33,839 nucleotides of DNA from Candidatus Apopatosoma intestinale (lineage in GTDB: Bacteria; Bacillota; Clostridia; Oscillospirales; CAG-272), in contig DODZ01000023.1 of NCBI GenBank assembly GCA_003524145.1, forward strand, positions 1 through 33,839, written 5' to 3'. The notes under the pieces are model-generated. The model did not search any database. It was not told where the DNA came from and saw only the letters and a program-made list of their open reading frames with translations. Shown piece after piece: positions 16,357-24,170 of this stretch. A program made the position numbers and the translations under genes. Positions within the stretch are counted from its first letter, which is position 1, and each line of letters starts with the position of its first letter.

Positions 16357-17439
16357 TTACTTTGCCTGCGTTGCCGGCAGAATTATCTGCGCCTTGCCAT
16401 CGGTGACGAGCGTTGAGGGAAGCTCGCCGTTCCAGCTCTCGAGATATTCGATATACTTGAGATAATCGGAAATGACGCTGATTTCCTCAAAGGATTTGCC
16501 AGAGAAGTCGATATCATATTCCACGGTGTCATCGGTTTTTGTTTCATTTATGGAGAAGCCGAGCATACGGGCGATTTCTACGGATTTCAACTTGATTGCG
16601 CGTGCTTCTGCCGTAGCTATGGCAAGCGCCGCCTCGGCATTGCCTTCTGCTTTTGCCACTGCCGCCTGCGCCGCGAGTTTAGAAACTTCGAGCTCTTTTT
16701 CCGCTTCAATAACGGCTTTTTCCTTTTCATATTGCGCTTTCAGCTTCTGCTGTTCGGCTATCATTTTTTCCTCTACCGTGTTTTCAAAGGCATCGGAAAA
16801 ATCAATGTTTGTGAGAACCACAGTTGTGATATTCACATAATAATCCGCCGAGATAGCTTCTTTGATGCTTGCTTCAATCATAGGCGAAACGGTGGAGCGC
16901 GTTTCAATGATGTTCATCGCGGATTTTTGCGAGAGAACGGTTTTTGCCTTATCTATGGAAACGGATTGAATACGGTTTGAGAGATGCTCAAGACTGCCGT
17001 AATTATTGATGATATCAATGACATGCTCGGGCTGAATCTGATATTGCACTACCATCTCTATATCCATTGTCTGCGCATCGCTTGAATAAGCTGCGGCTTT
17101 GATATCCTCCTGCTGAACAGTGAGGTCGTATGTAACATATTCGCGCGTCAGCCAGAAATCGAAATATATGCCTGATGTGCGCGTGTCGACAGGCTTTCCG
17201 AATTCCTTGACAACAGCAATAGTACCTGCATCAACGGTATGTATGCTTGCGGGCACCGCAACGAGCACAAGCAGAAGCACCGCGGCGACAATGCCTGCGA
17301 TTCTGTTGCCTCTTTTCAGCTTGGCTGTATTTGAATATGCGTCTGCGTGTGAAATTTTCTTCGCGTTTGTACCGATTACGGCAATGCAGATGATGATGCC
17401 GACGACAAGAATAACGCCTGAAAAGAATGAAATAAACAT
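16357..17439 (-). CDS. SPFH/band-7 (prohibitin/stomatin-like) membrane protein
   Basis: Membrane scaffold protein of 360 residues. Two hydrophobic helices (about 4-24 and 46-66) are followed by the SPFH domain (about 68-225) and then a long Ala/Glu/Lys-rich coiled coil (about 225-295) typical of prohibitin-type oligomers. The C-terminal ~60 residues are acidic and unlike flotillins. Such proteins form large membrane rings and influence membrane proteases or domain organisation. RBS GGAGGA sits six bases before the ATG. The gene is alone in its transcript, with a strong promoter 245 bp upstream and a leader that matches the manganese riboswitch, suggesting induction by Mn2+. That pairing is unusual. 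Function in this organism unknown. Confidence 0.88.
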   Translation of the reverse strand: MFISFFSGVILVVGIIICIAVIGTNAKKISHADAYSNTAKLKRGNRIAGIVAAVLLLVLVAVPASIHTVDAGTIAVVKEFGKPVDTRTSGIYFDFWLTREYVTYDLTVQQEDIKAAAYSSDAQTMDIEMVVQYQIQPEHVIDIINNYGSLEHLSNRIQSVSIDKAKTVLSQKSAMNIIETRSTVSPMIEASIKEAISADYYVNITTVVLTNIDFSDAFENTVEEKMIAEQQKLKAQYEKEKAVIEAEKELEVSKLAAQAAVAKAEGNAEAALAIATAEARAIKLKSVEIARMLGFSINETKTDDTVEYDIDFSGKSFEEISVISDYLKYIEYLESWNGELPSTLVTDGKAQIILPATQAK

Positions 17440-17472
17440 GTTTTTTCCTCCGAATTTGATTTGGTTTGTTGC

Positions 17473-17507
17473 TTTTTCGGTGCATCCCGCGGTGATGCTC
17501 CGAAAAA
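17473..17507 (-). promoter_or_regulatory. Hairpin between attenuator and SPFH RBS
   Basis: Arms TTTTTCGG/CCGAAAAA and GCATC/GATGC form a strong stem about 35 nt before the ATG. It lies after the terminator, so it may protect the mRNA or set spacing. Its loop contains CACCGCGG, which recalls a T-box but lacks the other T-box parts. Confidence 0.5.
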
Positions 17508-17517
17508 ATTTGCCGAT

Positions 17518-17549
17518 AAAAAAATGCCGCTAAGCTTTTGCTTACCGGC
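17518..17549 (-). terminator. Attenuator terminator in the SPFH leader
   Basis: On the minus strand GCCGGTAAGC, loop AAAA and GCTTAGCGGC form a ten-base-pair stem with one G-G mismatch, followed by ATTTTTTT. It lies between the aptamer and the gene, as expected of a riboswitch expression platform. The 5' arm element GTAAG could alternatively pair with an upstream CTTAC. Confidence 0.8.
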
Positions 17550-17590
17550 TCTGTATTGTCGGGTATCAGGCTCAGTAAGAAAAGCTCCTT

Positions 17591-17677
17591 ACATAAGTCT
17601 CATTTTTTAATGCGAAGCCAGCGCAATGCGCGGATGTTGACTTCACAACGTAAAATCCGTTTATTACTCCCTTATGT
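17591..17677 (-). promoter_or_regulatory. Manganese riboswitch aptamer (yybP-ykoY type)
   Basis: On the minus strand the transcript would begin at the P1 helix: ACATAAG (17671-17677) pairs with CTTATGT (17591-17597). Just inside lie the conserved blocks of the family: GGGAGTAAT at the 5' side, GTCAACATCCGCG in the middle (compare GTCAACATACTCG remembered from the E. coli mntP/alx leaders) and GAGAC at the 3' side. Inner helices are CGGAT/ATCCG and CATT/AATG. An intrinsic terminator follows within 50 nt. The family binds Mn2+ and usually turns on exporters. Confidence 0.82.
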
Positions 17678-17683
17678 ATTTAT

Positions 17684-17712
17684 AGTATAGCATAATGGAC
17701 ACAAAATGTCAA
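17684..17712 (-). promoter_or_regulatory. Consensus promoter of the riboswitch-SPFH transcript
   Basis: TTGACA (17707-17712), 17-bp spacer and TATACT (17684-17689) on the minus strand, with TGC before the -10. Initiation near 17677 would place the first nucleotide at the start of riboswitch helix P1. Confidence 0.9.
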
Positions 17713-17721
17713 GGGGTTTAC

Positions 17722-17862
17722 AAAAATGGCTTGCTAAAAAAGTGCAGACCGAAAAAGTGAAAGGGTGTGTGCTTTTTAATGAAAAAGACATTTATAAAAG
17801 CTAAAACTTTTAAGTAATATCAGTTTTAAGGAAGGCAGGCAATCCGCTCGCGGATTGCCTGC
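17722..17862 (+). repeat. Dispersed 140-bp repeat, copy 1
   Basis: About 141 bp that matches 33671-33810 in the same orientation. Identical blocks include 28 nt near the left end and 39 nt at the right end; the middle diverges. The right end is a 12-bp-arm hairpin (17835-17862) GCAGGCAATCCG/CGGATTGCCTGC followed on the plus strand by TTTTGTTTTTG. It fills the whole gap between the SPFH promoter and the end of atpC. Confidence 0.9.
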
Positions 17863-17873
17863 TTTTGTTTTTG
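17835..17873 (+). terminator. Hairpin with T tract at the right end of repeat copy 1
   Basis: The hairpin GCAGGCAATCCG, loop CTCG, CGGATTGCCTGC is followed by TTTTGTTTTTG in the plus direction, so it is a proper terminator only for plus-strand RNA. For the atp operon on the minus strand it is followed by CTTCCTT, a weaker tail, yet it is the only hairpin found after atpC. Confidence 0.6.
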
Positions 17874-17874
17874 T

Positions 17875-18144
17875 TTATTCGGTTTTCTCTTCGGTACAGC
17901 TACTCGAGAGGAGTGTTACATTATTTTTCGCCACGGTGAGAAGTCCGCCGCCTATGCGAAGTGCCTTTTCCGTGCCGTCCTGCAACTCAAAACAGCAGAT
18001 ACACGGCTGAACCGAGGTCACAAAAGGCGCATGGTCGGCAAGCACCGCGAGGTCGCCATCGGCACCGCGAAGGGATAGAAACACCGCTTTTCCCGAGAAA
18101 ATATTTCCATCGGGAGAAGATACGGTCAGCGAAAATTCCTTCAT
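17875..18144 (-). CDS. atpC: ATP synthase F1 epsilon subunit, N-terminal domain only
   Basis: Protein of 89 residues consisting of the epsilon beta-sandwich, with typical LTVSSPDGNIFSGKA and GDLAVLADHAPFVTSV. Most bacterial epsilon subunits have 130-140 residues because a two-helix C-terminal domain follows, which binds ATP and can inhibit F1. Here the frame stops right after the sandwich (NVTLLSSSCTEEKTE) and a dispersed repeat begins 12 bp further on. The subunit can still link gamma to the c ring, but autoinhibition by the C-terminal helices is not possible. The start overlaps the atpD stop by 4 bp (ATGA). Whether the loss is ancestral or due to repeat insertion is open. Confidence 0.93.
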   Translation of the reverse strand: MKEFSLTVSSPDGNIFSGKAVFLSLRGADGDLAVLADHAPFVTSVQPCICCFELQDGTEKALRIGGGLLTVAKNNVTLLSSSCTEEKTE

Positions 18145-19541
18145 CTCTTCAGCCCTTCAGCTTTCTTGCGCGCGTCGTCTATCGTGCCGACAAAGAGGAA
18201 TGCGGACTCGGGCAGATCATCATGCTTGCCCTCGAGAATCTCGCGAAAGCCGCGTATCGTTTCCGAAAGCGGAACGTACTGACCCTCAAAGCCTGTAAAT
18301 TTCTCCGAAACGAAGAACGGCTGAGAGAGGAAGCGCTGAATTTTTCTTGCGCGGGAAACGAGCTGTTTATCATCATCGGAAAGCTCGTCCATACCCATGA
18401 TGGCGATGATATCCATAAGCTCTTTATATCTTTGTAGAACGCGCTGAACCTCTCTTGCCACACGGTAATGCTCCTCACCGAGAATATCGGGAGAGAGGAT
18501 GCGGCTGGAGGACTCCAATGGGTCTACCGCAGGATAGATGCCCTGCGACGCTATACTTCTCGCAAGCACCGTTGTCGCATCGAGATGTGCAAAGGTTGTT
18601 GCGGGGGCAGGGTCGGTAAGGTCGTCCGCAGGCACATAAACCGCCTGAACAGAGGTTATCGAGCCTTTTTTGGTGGAAGTGATTCTCTCTTGCAGAGCGC
18701 CCATTTCGTTTGCCAGAGTCGGCTGATAGCCGACGGCGGAGGGCATGCGCCCGAGCAGAGCGGAGACTTCGCTTCCCGCCTGAGTAAAGCGGAAAATATT
18801 ATCTATGAAGAGAAGCACATCCTGCCCCTCTTTATCGCGGAAATATTCCGCCATGGTAAGACCGGAGAGCGCGACACGCATACGGGCACCGGGCGGCTCG
18901 TTCATCTGACCGTAGACAAGCGAGGTGTTTTTCAGAACTCCCGATTGCTTCATTTCGTTATAGAGATCGTTTCCCTCGCGCGTTCGCTCGCCGACTCCCG
19001 TGAAAACGGAAAGACCGCCGTGCTGTTTTGCCACATTATTGATAAGTTCCATTATCAGCACCGTTTTGCCGACGCCGGCACCGCCGAAAAGACCTATTTT
19101 ACCGCCCTTGGAATAGGGGCAGATAAGGTCGATTACCTTGATACCTGTTTCAAGTATTTCGGTTGAGGTGGAAAGATCGCAATAATCGGGCGCGGGGCGA
19201 TGGATATCCCAGCGCTCCTCTGTCGTAACAGGCTCTCCGTTGTCGACAGTCTCACCGAGCACATTGAATATTCTGCCGAGCGTTTCTCTGCCGACGGGAA
19301 CGCTTATTGCCTTGCCTGTGTCGAGCGCGTCGACGCCGCGGCAGAGCCCGTCGGTGGAAGCCATGGAAATGCATCTCGCTGTGTTGTCTCCGATATGCTG
19401 TGCCACCTCTACGACGAGTATATGCCCGCCGACATTTATTTCGAGAGCATTGTTTATTGAGGGAAGCTCGCCGTTTTCAAAACGAACATCAACTACAGGT
19501 CCCATGACCTGACATACTTTTCCGATATGAGGATTTGCCAA
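18141..19541 (-). CDS. atpD: ATP synthase F1 beta subunit
   Basis: Catalytic subunit of 466 residues. Walker A GGAGVGKT is at 153-160, the catalytic glutamate E185 in GVGERTREG and the Walker B region LLFIDNIFRFTQAG follow, and DELSDDDKQLV contains the DELSEED-like acidic loop that contacts gamma. The start is TTG: it is preceded in frame by TGA-TAA, and the N-terminus ANPHIGKVCQVMGPVVDV is the conserved one. RBS AAGGAGG lies about 11 bp upstream. Gap to atpG 22 bp. Confidence 0.98.
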   Translation of the reverse strand: MANPHIGKVCQVMGPVVDVRFENGELPSINNALEINVGGHILVVEVAQHIGDNTARCISMASTDGLCRGVDALDTGKAISVPVGRETLGRIFNVLGETVDNGEPVTTEERWDIHRPAPDYCDLSTSTEILETGIKVIDLICPYSKGGKIGLFGGAGVGKTVLIMELINNVAKQHGGLSVFTGVGERTREGNDLYNEMKQSGVLKNTSLVYGQMNEPPGARMRVALSGLTMAEYFRDKEGQDVLLFIDNIFRFTQAGSEVSALLGRMPSAVGYQPTLANEMGALQERITSTKKGSITSVQAVYVPADDLTDPAPATTFAHLDATTVLARSIASQGIYPAVDPLESSSRILSPDILGEEHYRVAREVQRVLQRYKELMDIIAIMGMDELSDDDKQLVSRARKIQRFLSQPFFVSEKFTGFEGQYVPLSETIRGFREILEGKHDDLPESAFLFVGTIDDARKKAEGLKR

Positions 19542-19563
19542 AATTTATCAGTCCTCCTTACTT

Positions 19564-20364
19564 TTACTCGCCGCTTCCGGCGACGATTTCCGTTATTTCC
19601 TGCGTTATCGCGCTCTGACGGGCACGGTTATATTGCAAACGCAGCGAATCTATCATTTCCTGCGCATTCTTGCCTGCGCTGTCCATCGCCGTTTTGCGCG
19701 AGGCTATCTCACAGGCAAAGCTCTCGCGGACAGATGCCGTTATCTTCCCTGCGACATATTCCGAGGCTATCGCTTCAAGCACGGTCAGCTCATCCGGCTC
19801 AAAAATCATGCCCGATGCGCCGCCGCTTTCCGCTGAGGTAAAAGGAAGTATCCATTTTACCGCAACCTCCTGGGCAAGCAGTGAAATATATTTTGTATAA
19901 ACAATGCCGAGCCTGTCAAATTTTCCTTCGCGAAAGTCGGTGCAAAGCTCATTTGCCATAGCTACGGCTTCATCTGCCGAAAAACGCTCGGCGGAGTTTA
20001 CCGTTTTGCCATAGCGGTCGCAGGCGCGTTTGCCTATCGGTATTACCTCGGCATCGGGATAATCGCGCATGAAGCGGAAGATATTTGCATTATAGCCGCC
20101 TGCAAGTCCGCGGTCGCCCGCTATGACTATGAGCCGCGTGCGGTTGCCGCCGCTTTTCATATAGACACTTCTTTTACATTCGCTGCCCGATGTCAGTGCC
20201 GCCATGGCACTGTCGAGTGCCGCCTCGTATTCGCGGGCGTTTCGCATTGCCTCGCCGGTGCGGCGGAGCTTCGATGAGGCGACGAGCCCCATTGCCTTTG
20301 TCAGATGCAGAGTGGAGTCAACGCTTTTTATGCGTGTGCGCAGATTTTTTATATCCGCTCCCAT
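19564..20364 (-). CDS. atpG: ATP synthase F1 gamma subunit
   Basis: Central rotor shaft, 266 residues, slightly shorter than the usual 285-290. Both coiled-coil helices are clear: N-terminal IKNLRTRIKSVDSTLHLTKAM and C-terminal MDSAGKNAQEMIDSLRLQYNRARQSAITQEI. The Rossmann-like middle contains GDRGLAGGYNANI. The reduced length comes from the middle domain. RBS GAGGTGAG before ATG; 4 bp after atpA. Confidence 0.97.
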   Translation of the reverse strand: MGADIKNLRTRIKSVDSTLHLTKAMGLVASSKLRRTGEAMRNAREYEAALDSAMAALTSGSECKRSVYMKSGGNRTRLIVIAGDRGLAGGYNANIFRFMRDYPDAEVIPIGKRACDRYGKTVNSAERFSADEAVAMANELCTDFREGKFDRLGIVYTKYISLLAQEVAVKWILPFTSAESGGASGMIFEPDELTVLEAIASEYVAGKITASVRESFACEIASRKTAMDSAGKNAQEMIDSLRLQYNRARQSAITQEITEIVAGSGE

Positions 20365-20368
20365 GTAC

Positions 20369-21868
20369 TCACCTCTTTATCTTTATTTCGCCGAGCAGCT
20401 TTATGAGCGCTTCTTCATCCGATTTTTCGAAGTAGCCCTCCTCAAGGCGGGCAAGAAGCTCCTTTGCATCGGCGGTGAGCTTGGTATAGAGCACCGTCTC
20501 GTATTCCGAAACCTTGGAGACGGGGATATCATTGAGAAATCCATTCGTGACGGCATAGATTATCGCAACCTGACAGCCGACGCGCACGGGAGCATTTCTG
20601 CCCTGCTTGAGCACCTCGACAATCCTCTCACCGAGAGCAAGACGCGCTTTTGTATCCGCATCAAGGTCACTTCCGAACTGCGCGAAACTCTGAAGCTCGC
20701 GATACTGCGAATAGAGCAGCTTCAGCTCGCCGGAGACCTTTTTCATGGATTTCAGCTGGGCGGAGCCACCGACACGGCTGACGGATATACCGGGGTTTAT
20801 AGCCGGCATGATTCCCGCGTGGAAAAGCTCTGTTTCGAGGAATATCTGACCATCGGTGATGGAGATGACATTTGTCGGGATATATGCGGAGACATCTCCC
20901 GCCTGCGTTTCGATTATCGGCAGAGCCGTTATCGAGCCGCCACCGTATTCGGGAGCAACGCAAGCCGCGCGCTCCAGCAGTCTTGAATGGAGATAGAATA
21001 CATCTCCGGGGTAAGCCTCTCTGCCCGGCGGACGACGAATCAGCAGGGAGAGCGCACGGTATGCCACCGCGTGCTTCGAGAGGTCGTCATATATTATCAG
21101 CACATCCTTACCCTGCTCGCGGAAATATTCCGCCATGGCACAACCCGAATAGGGCGCTATATACTGTAGCGGAGCGGATTCCGAGGCGGAGGCGGAAACG
21201 ATTATCGTATATTCCATTGCCCCAGAGCGCGCAAGCTCGTTTGCTATGCGCACAACTGATGTGTTCTTCTGACCGATGGCGACATAAATACATATTACGC
21301 CTTCGTTTTTCTGATTTATTATCGTGTCTATCGCTATTTCTGTTTTGCCTGTCTGACGGTCGCCGATGATAAGCTCACGCTGACCTCTGCCTATCGGTAT
21401 CATGCTGTCGATAGCCTTGATGCCCGTCTGTAGCGGGACGGTGACGCCTTTTCTCTCGATGATACCGGGGGCATCGGCTTCTATGGGGCGTGTGATTTCG
21501 CAGGCAACGGCGCCCTTGCCGTCTATGGGAGAGCCGAGCGCATCGACTACTCTGCCGAGCAGTGCCTCGCCGACGGGGACGGAAACGACCCTGCCCGTGC
21601 GCTTTACCGATGTGCCCTCGCGGATATCGTTTTTATCGGAGAGAACAGCTATCGAAACAGTCTCCTCCTCGAGATTCTGCGCCATGCCGAAGCTGCCGTC
21701 ATCAAATTCCACGAGCTCGCCCGACATGCAGTTTCGCAGACCGTACACGCGGGCAATACCGTCACCCACGAGCACTACGGTACCTGTTTCCGTCATTTCC
21801 GCATGGGAACGGTAATTGCGTATCTGCTCTTTTATGATGCTGCTTATTTCAGATGTATTTGCACTCAT
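20369..21868 (-). CDS. atpA: ATP synthase F1 alpha subunit
   Basis: Non-catalytic nucleotide-binding subunit of 499 residues. Walker A GDRQTGKT is at 169-176; VLIIYDDLSKHAVAYR is the Walker B region and PGISVSRVGGSAQ carries the arginine finger that reaches the catalytic site of beta. The N-terminus binds delta. Its start overlaps the atpH stop by 4 bp (ATGA), so translation is probably coupled. Confidence 0.98.
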   Translation of the reverse strand: MSANTSEISSIIKEQIRNYRSHAEMTETGTVVLVGDGIARVYGLRNCMSGELVEFDDGSFGMAQNLEEETVSIAVLSDKNDIREGTSVKRTGRVVSVPVGEALLGRVVDALGSPIDGKGAVACEITRPIEADAPGIIERKGVTVPLQTGIKAIDSMIPIGRGQRELIIGDRQTGKTEIAIDTIINQKNEGVICIYVAIGQKNTSVVRIANELARSGAMEYTIIVSASASESAPLQYIAPYSGCAMAEYFREQGKDVLIIYDDLSKHAVAYRALSLLIRRPPGREAYPGDVFYLHSRLLERAACVAPEYGGGSITALPIIETQAGDVSAYIPTNVISITDGQIFLETELFHAGIMPAINPGISVSRVGGSAQLKSMKKVSGELKLLYSQYRELQSFAQFGSDLDADTKARLALGERIVEVLKQGRNAPVRVGCQVAIIYAVTNGFLNDIPVSKVSEYETVLYTKLTADAKELLARLEEGYFEKSDEEALIKLLGEIKIKR

Positions 21869-22392
21869 TTTTCGATCACTTCCTTTACTTTGCCGAGCTT
21901 GCTTCTCAGACTTCCGTCTATTACGGTATCTTCGCTCTTGACTATGATACCGCCGAGAAGAGAGGCGTCAACGGAATAATGCGCCGAGACTTTTTTGCCG
22001 CTTGTTTTTTCGAGTTTGGATATAAGTGCGGATTTTTCGCTTTCCGTCAGCGGAACGGCACTTATCACCTCCACCTCGGAAACCGAGAGGAAATGCTTAT
22101 ACATACGCCCGTATTCCTCCGCGCAGTCAAAAAATTCGCTTATGTGCCCCTTTTCACAGAGAAGCCCGACAAAAGAAACCACATATTCGGGAAGCGAGCC
22201 GAGCGCTTTTTCGACGAGCGAAGATCGCAGAGATGCGTTCAGCGCACGGCAGTCGAGTATCTGCATATATTCGGGCTCGCAGCGGAAAATCTCCGACACT
22301 GTTTTCAGCGCGTCGGAAAATTCAGCCTCTTGCCTTTTTTCTCTCGCGAGAGAAAAGAGAGCCGCGGCATATTCTTTAGCTGTTTGTGTCAT
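21865..22392 (-). CDS. atpH: ATP synthase F1 delta subunit
   Basis: Peripheral-stalk subunit of 175 residues that ties the b subunits to the top of alpha3-beta3. The N-terminal helical domain (TAKEYAAALFSLAREK) and the C-terminal signature DASLLGGIIVKSEDTVIDGSLRSKL are typical. An upstream in-frame GTG belongs to the Shine-Dalgarno AGGTG, so the ATG at 22392 is chosen. It overlaps the end of atpF by 17 bp. Confidence 0.95.
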   Translation of the reverse strand: MTQTAKEYAAALFSLAREKRQEAEFSDALKTVSEIFRCEPEYMQILDCRALNASLRSSLVEKALGSLPEYVVSFVGLLCEKGHISEFFDCAEEYGRMYKHFLSVSEVEVISAVPLTESEKSALISKLEKTSGKKVSAHYSVDASLLGGIIVKSEDTVIDGSLRSKLGKVKEVIEK

Positions 22393-22909
22393 TGTTTTCA
22401 CCTATTTCGCCTATAAAGGAATCAATAAGCCGGCGCTGGTCGTCCTCGCTGATTTCCTTTTCGAGCAGCTTGCCTGTCAGCGCGACGGAAACATCGGCAA
22501 TCTCTTTCTTGATATCCTTTTCGGCACGGCGGCGGCTGAGAGCCGCATCCTCTTCGGCACGGCGGATTATGTCGTCTGCCTTTTCCTTCGCGTCGGCAAT
22601 GACATTTTCACCGCGAAGCTTCGCGGATTTCTCGGCATCGCGGATTATTCCGTCTGCCGTGTCATCTGCCGTGGCAAGCTTTGCTTCCCATGCAGAGCGG
22701 CTGCTTTCGGCATCGCTTTTTGCCTTTGCCGCGTCGTCATACTGCTTGTCCACAGCAGCCTGACGCTTGTCCATCGCCGCTTTGACGGGCTTGAAGAGAA
22801 ATTTTTTGATTATAAGAAATATTATCAGCAGATTGCATATGGATATGAGCATCTGCCACAGATTCACGGATACTACATCCAGTGACTGTATTGCAAGAAC
22901 TGTTGTCAT
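22376..22909 (-). CDS. atpF: ATP synthase F0 b subunit
   Basis: Stator subunit of 177 residues. One N-terminal membrane helix (about 17-40, MLISICNLLIIFLIIKKFLF) continues into a long charged coiled coil with KPVKAAMDKRQAAVDK, as in other b subunits. The coiled coil dimerises and holds F1 via delta. The start is 3 bp after atpE; the only Shine-Dalgarno-like bases lie in the atpE end, so it may rely on coupling. Confidence 0.95.
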   Translation of the reverse strand: MTTVLAIQSLDVVSVNLWQMLISICNLLIIFLIIKKFLFKPVKAAMDKRQAAVDKQYDDAAKAKSDAESSRSAWEAKLATADDTADGIIRDAEKSAKLRGENVIADAKEKADDIIRRAEEDAALSRRRAEKDIKKEIADVSVALTGKLLEKEISEDDQRRLIDSFIGEIGENNDTNS

Positions 22910-22912
22910 GGC

Positions 22913-23200
22913 TTATTTTCCGATTGTTTTCATAAGCAGGTTTACAAAGAGGTTTGGCGCAACAAAAATGAGAAGTATTCCGATTATCAGACCGTAAATA
23001 CCTGTCGTTTCCGCGATTGCACAGCCCATGAGCATCGTGCTTTTTACGGCGCCGGCACTTTCGGGCTGGCGACCTATCGCTTCGCACGCTTTTGCCACCG
23101 CGTTTCCTTCACCGATACCGGGTCCGATACCTGCGATAAGAGCGAGACCTGCGCCTATTGCACAGCCGCCGAGAATAATACCAATTGCGAGTTCCAACAT
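22913..23200 (-). CDS. atpE: ATP synthase F0 c subunit, Na+-type two-carboxylate rotor
   Basis: Hairpin rotor subunit of 95 residues with two helices joined by the RQPE loop (44-47). Helix 2 holds the ion-binding carboxylate E64 in IAETTGIY, followed by T65, T66 and Y69, which match the E65-S/T66-T67-Y70 Na+ ligand set of Ilyobacter tartaricus. Helix 1 has E31 (GIGPGIGEG) where Ilyobacter has Q32; a Glu at this place was described for the two-carboxylate Na+ rotor of Fusobacterium nucleatum. The ring is therefore predicted to couple to Na+ rather than only H+. RBS GGAGGAAAC. Ring size cannot be read from sequence. Confidence 0.97.
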   Translation of the reverse strand: MLELAIGIILGGCAIGAGLALIAGIGPGIGEGNAVAKACEAIGRQPESAGAVKSTMLMGCAIAETTGIYGLIIGILLIFVAPNLFVNLLMKTIGK

Positions 23201-23221
23201 TTTTAGTTTCCTCCGTATTTT

Positions 23222-24136
23222 TTATTTTGCTGTTAATTTTTGTTCTTTGAGTTTTCTTTTCTGCTCTTTTTTGAGACGCCGCTTCTCGAAATCATCGGCA
23301 GGAAAGCCGCCGGAGATATAAAGCATCGTCAGCATGGCAAAGATAAATGCCTGAAGAAGTCCGCTGAATATATCAAAGTAAAGCGAGAGTATGGCGGGCA
23401 GACCTATCTGCAGGAAAGGAATCGTGCCGAGCACTCCCGGGAGCCAGCCCAAGAGCATAGCCGAAAGTTTTTGCAGGAAATAAGCCATGAGTACGGATAT
23501 GACCGAGCCCGACAGCACATTTCCGAAGTGACGGAATGTCATGGATATCGGCGTTGCCACCTCGCTGATGATATTGAGCGGGGTGAGCGGAATCGGGTCG
23601 GCAAAGCTGCCGAGATAATGCAGAAAACCGCATTTCATTTTATAATGCGTTATCAGCACGAATACGAGAATCGACCAGCCGCCGATGATATTCAAATCCG
23701 CAGTCGGCGCATAAAGCCCGACGAGCGTCAGCAGGCTGGAAAATGCCGATATAGCCATGACAGCCGCTACAAACGGAGCGAAATTTGAGAAGTACCCATC
23801 CATATTGTCATGAACGAGCCCTTCGCATTTCTCTACGATGTATTCGCAGATGAGCTGTCTTTTCCCGCCCTTGCCGTATTTTATCCCGTGCGTGAGCCAG
23901 AGGCACAGCCAGAATATCGCGATGACCACTATCCAAGAATTGACCTGTGATTCCGTTATCGGCAAATTCATGAGAGGCATTTTCAGCGTGAAATAAATTT
24001 TCGCGCCTGTCACCTCGATTTCGCTTGATATAGGATTTATGAGCACCTTAAGCACCATGCCGAATACTATGGGCAAGGCTGCCAGCACCAAAAACAATAT
24101 ATCCGTCGCCCTGAAAAGACGACTTTTTTTATCCAA
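23222..24136 (-). CDS. atpB: ATP synthase F0 a subunit
   Basis: Stator channel subunit of 304 residues with five or six membrane helices. The essential arginine lies in SMTFRHFGNVLSGSVI, the helix that faces the c ring. The N-terminal region before the first helix and the Lys/Arg-rich C-terminal tail (FEKRRLKKEQKRKLKEQK) make it somewhat long. The start is TTG with AGAGGTG eight bases upstream; no better in-frame ATG is present near by. Confidence 0.95.
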   Translation of the reverse strand: MDKKSRLFRATDILFLVLAALPIVFGMVLKVLINPISSEIEVTGAKIYFTLKMPLMNLPITESQVNSWIVVIAIFWLCLWLTHGIKYGKGGKRQLICEYIVEKCEGLVHDNMDGYFSNFAPFVAAVMAISAFSSLLTLVGLYAPTADLNIIGGWSILVFVLITHYKMKCGFLHYLGSFADPIPLTPLNIISEVATPISMTFRHFGNVLSGSVISVLMAYFLQKLSAMLLGWLPGVLGTIPFLQIGLPAILSLYFDIFSGLLQAFIFAMLTMLYISGGFPADDFEKRRLKKEQKRKLKEQKLTAK

Positions 24137-24170
24137 TGAAATTTCACCTCTTTTCCGAAAGCGAGCGGAA

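Noticed and set aside
16325..16360. CTTTTCT/AGAAAAG hairpin near the end of the SPFH gene as terminator
   Set aside because: A short A/T stem partly inside the spacer, without a T run on the minus strand.
17473..17507. T-box-like CACCGCGG in the SPFH leader
   Set aside because: There is no specifier loop or AGGGTGG core, it lies after the terminator, and the gene is not linked to an amino acid.
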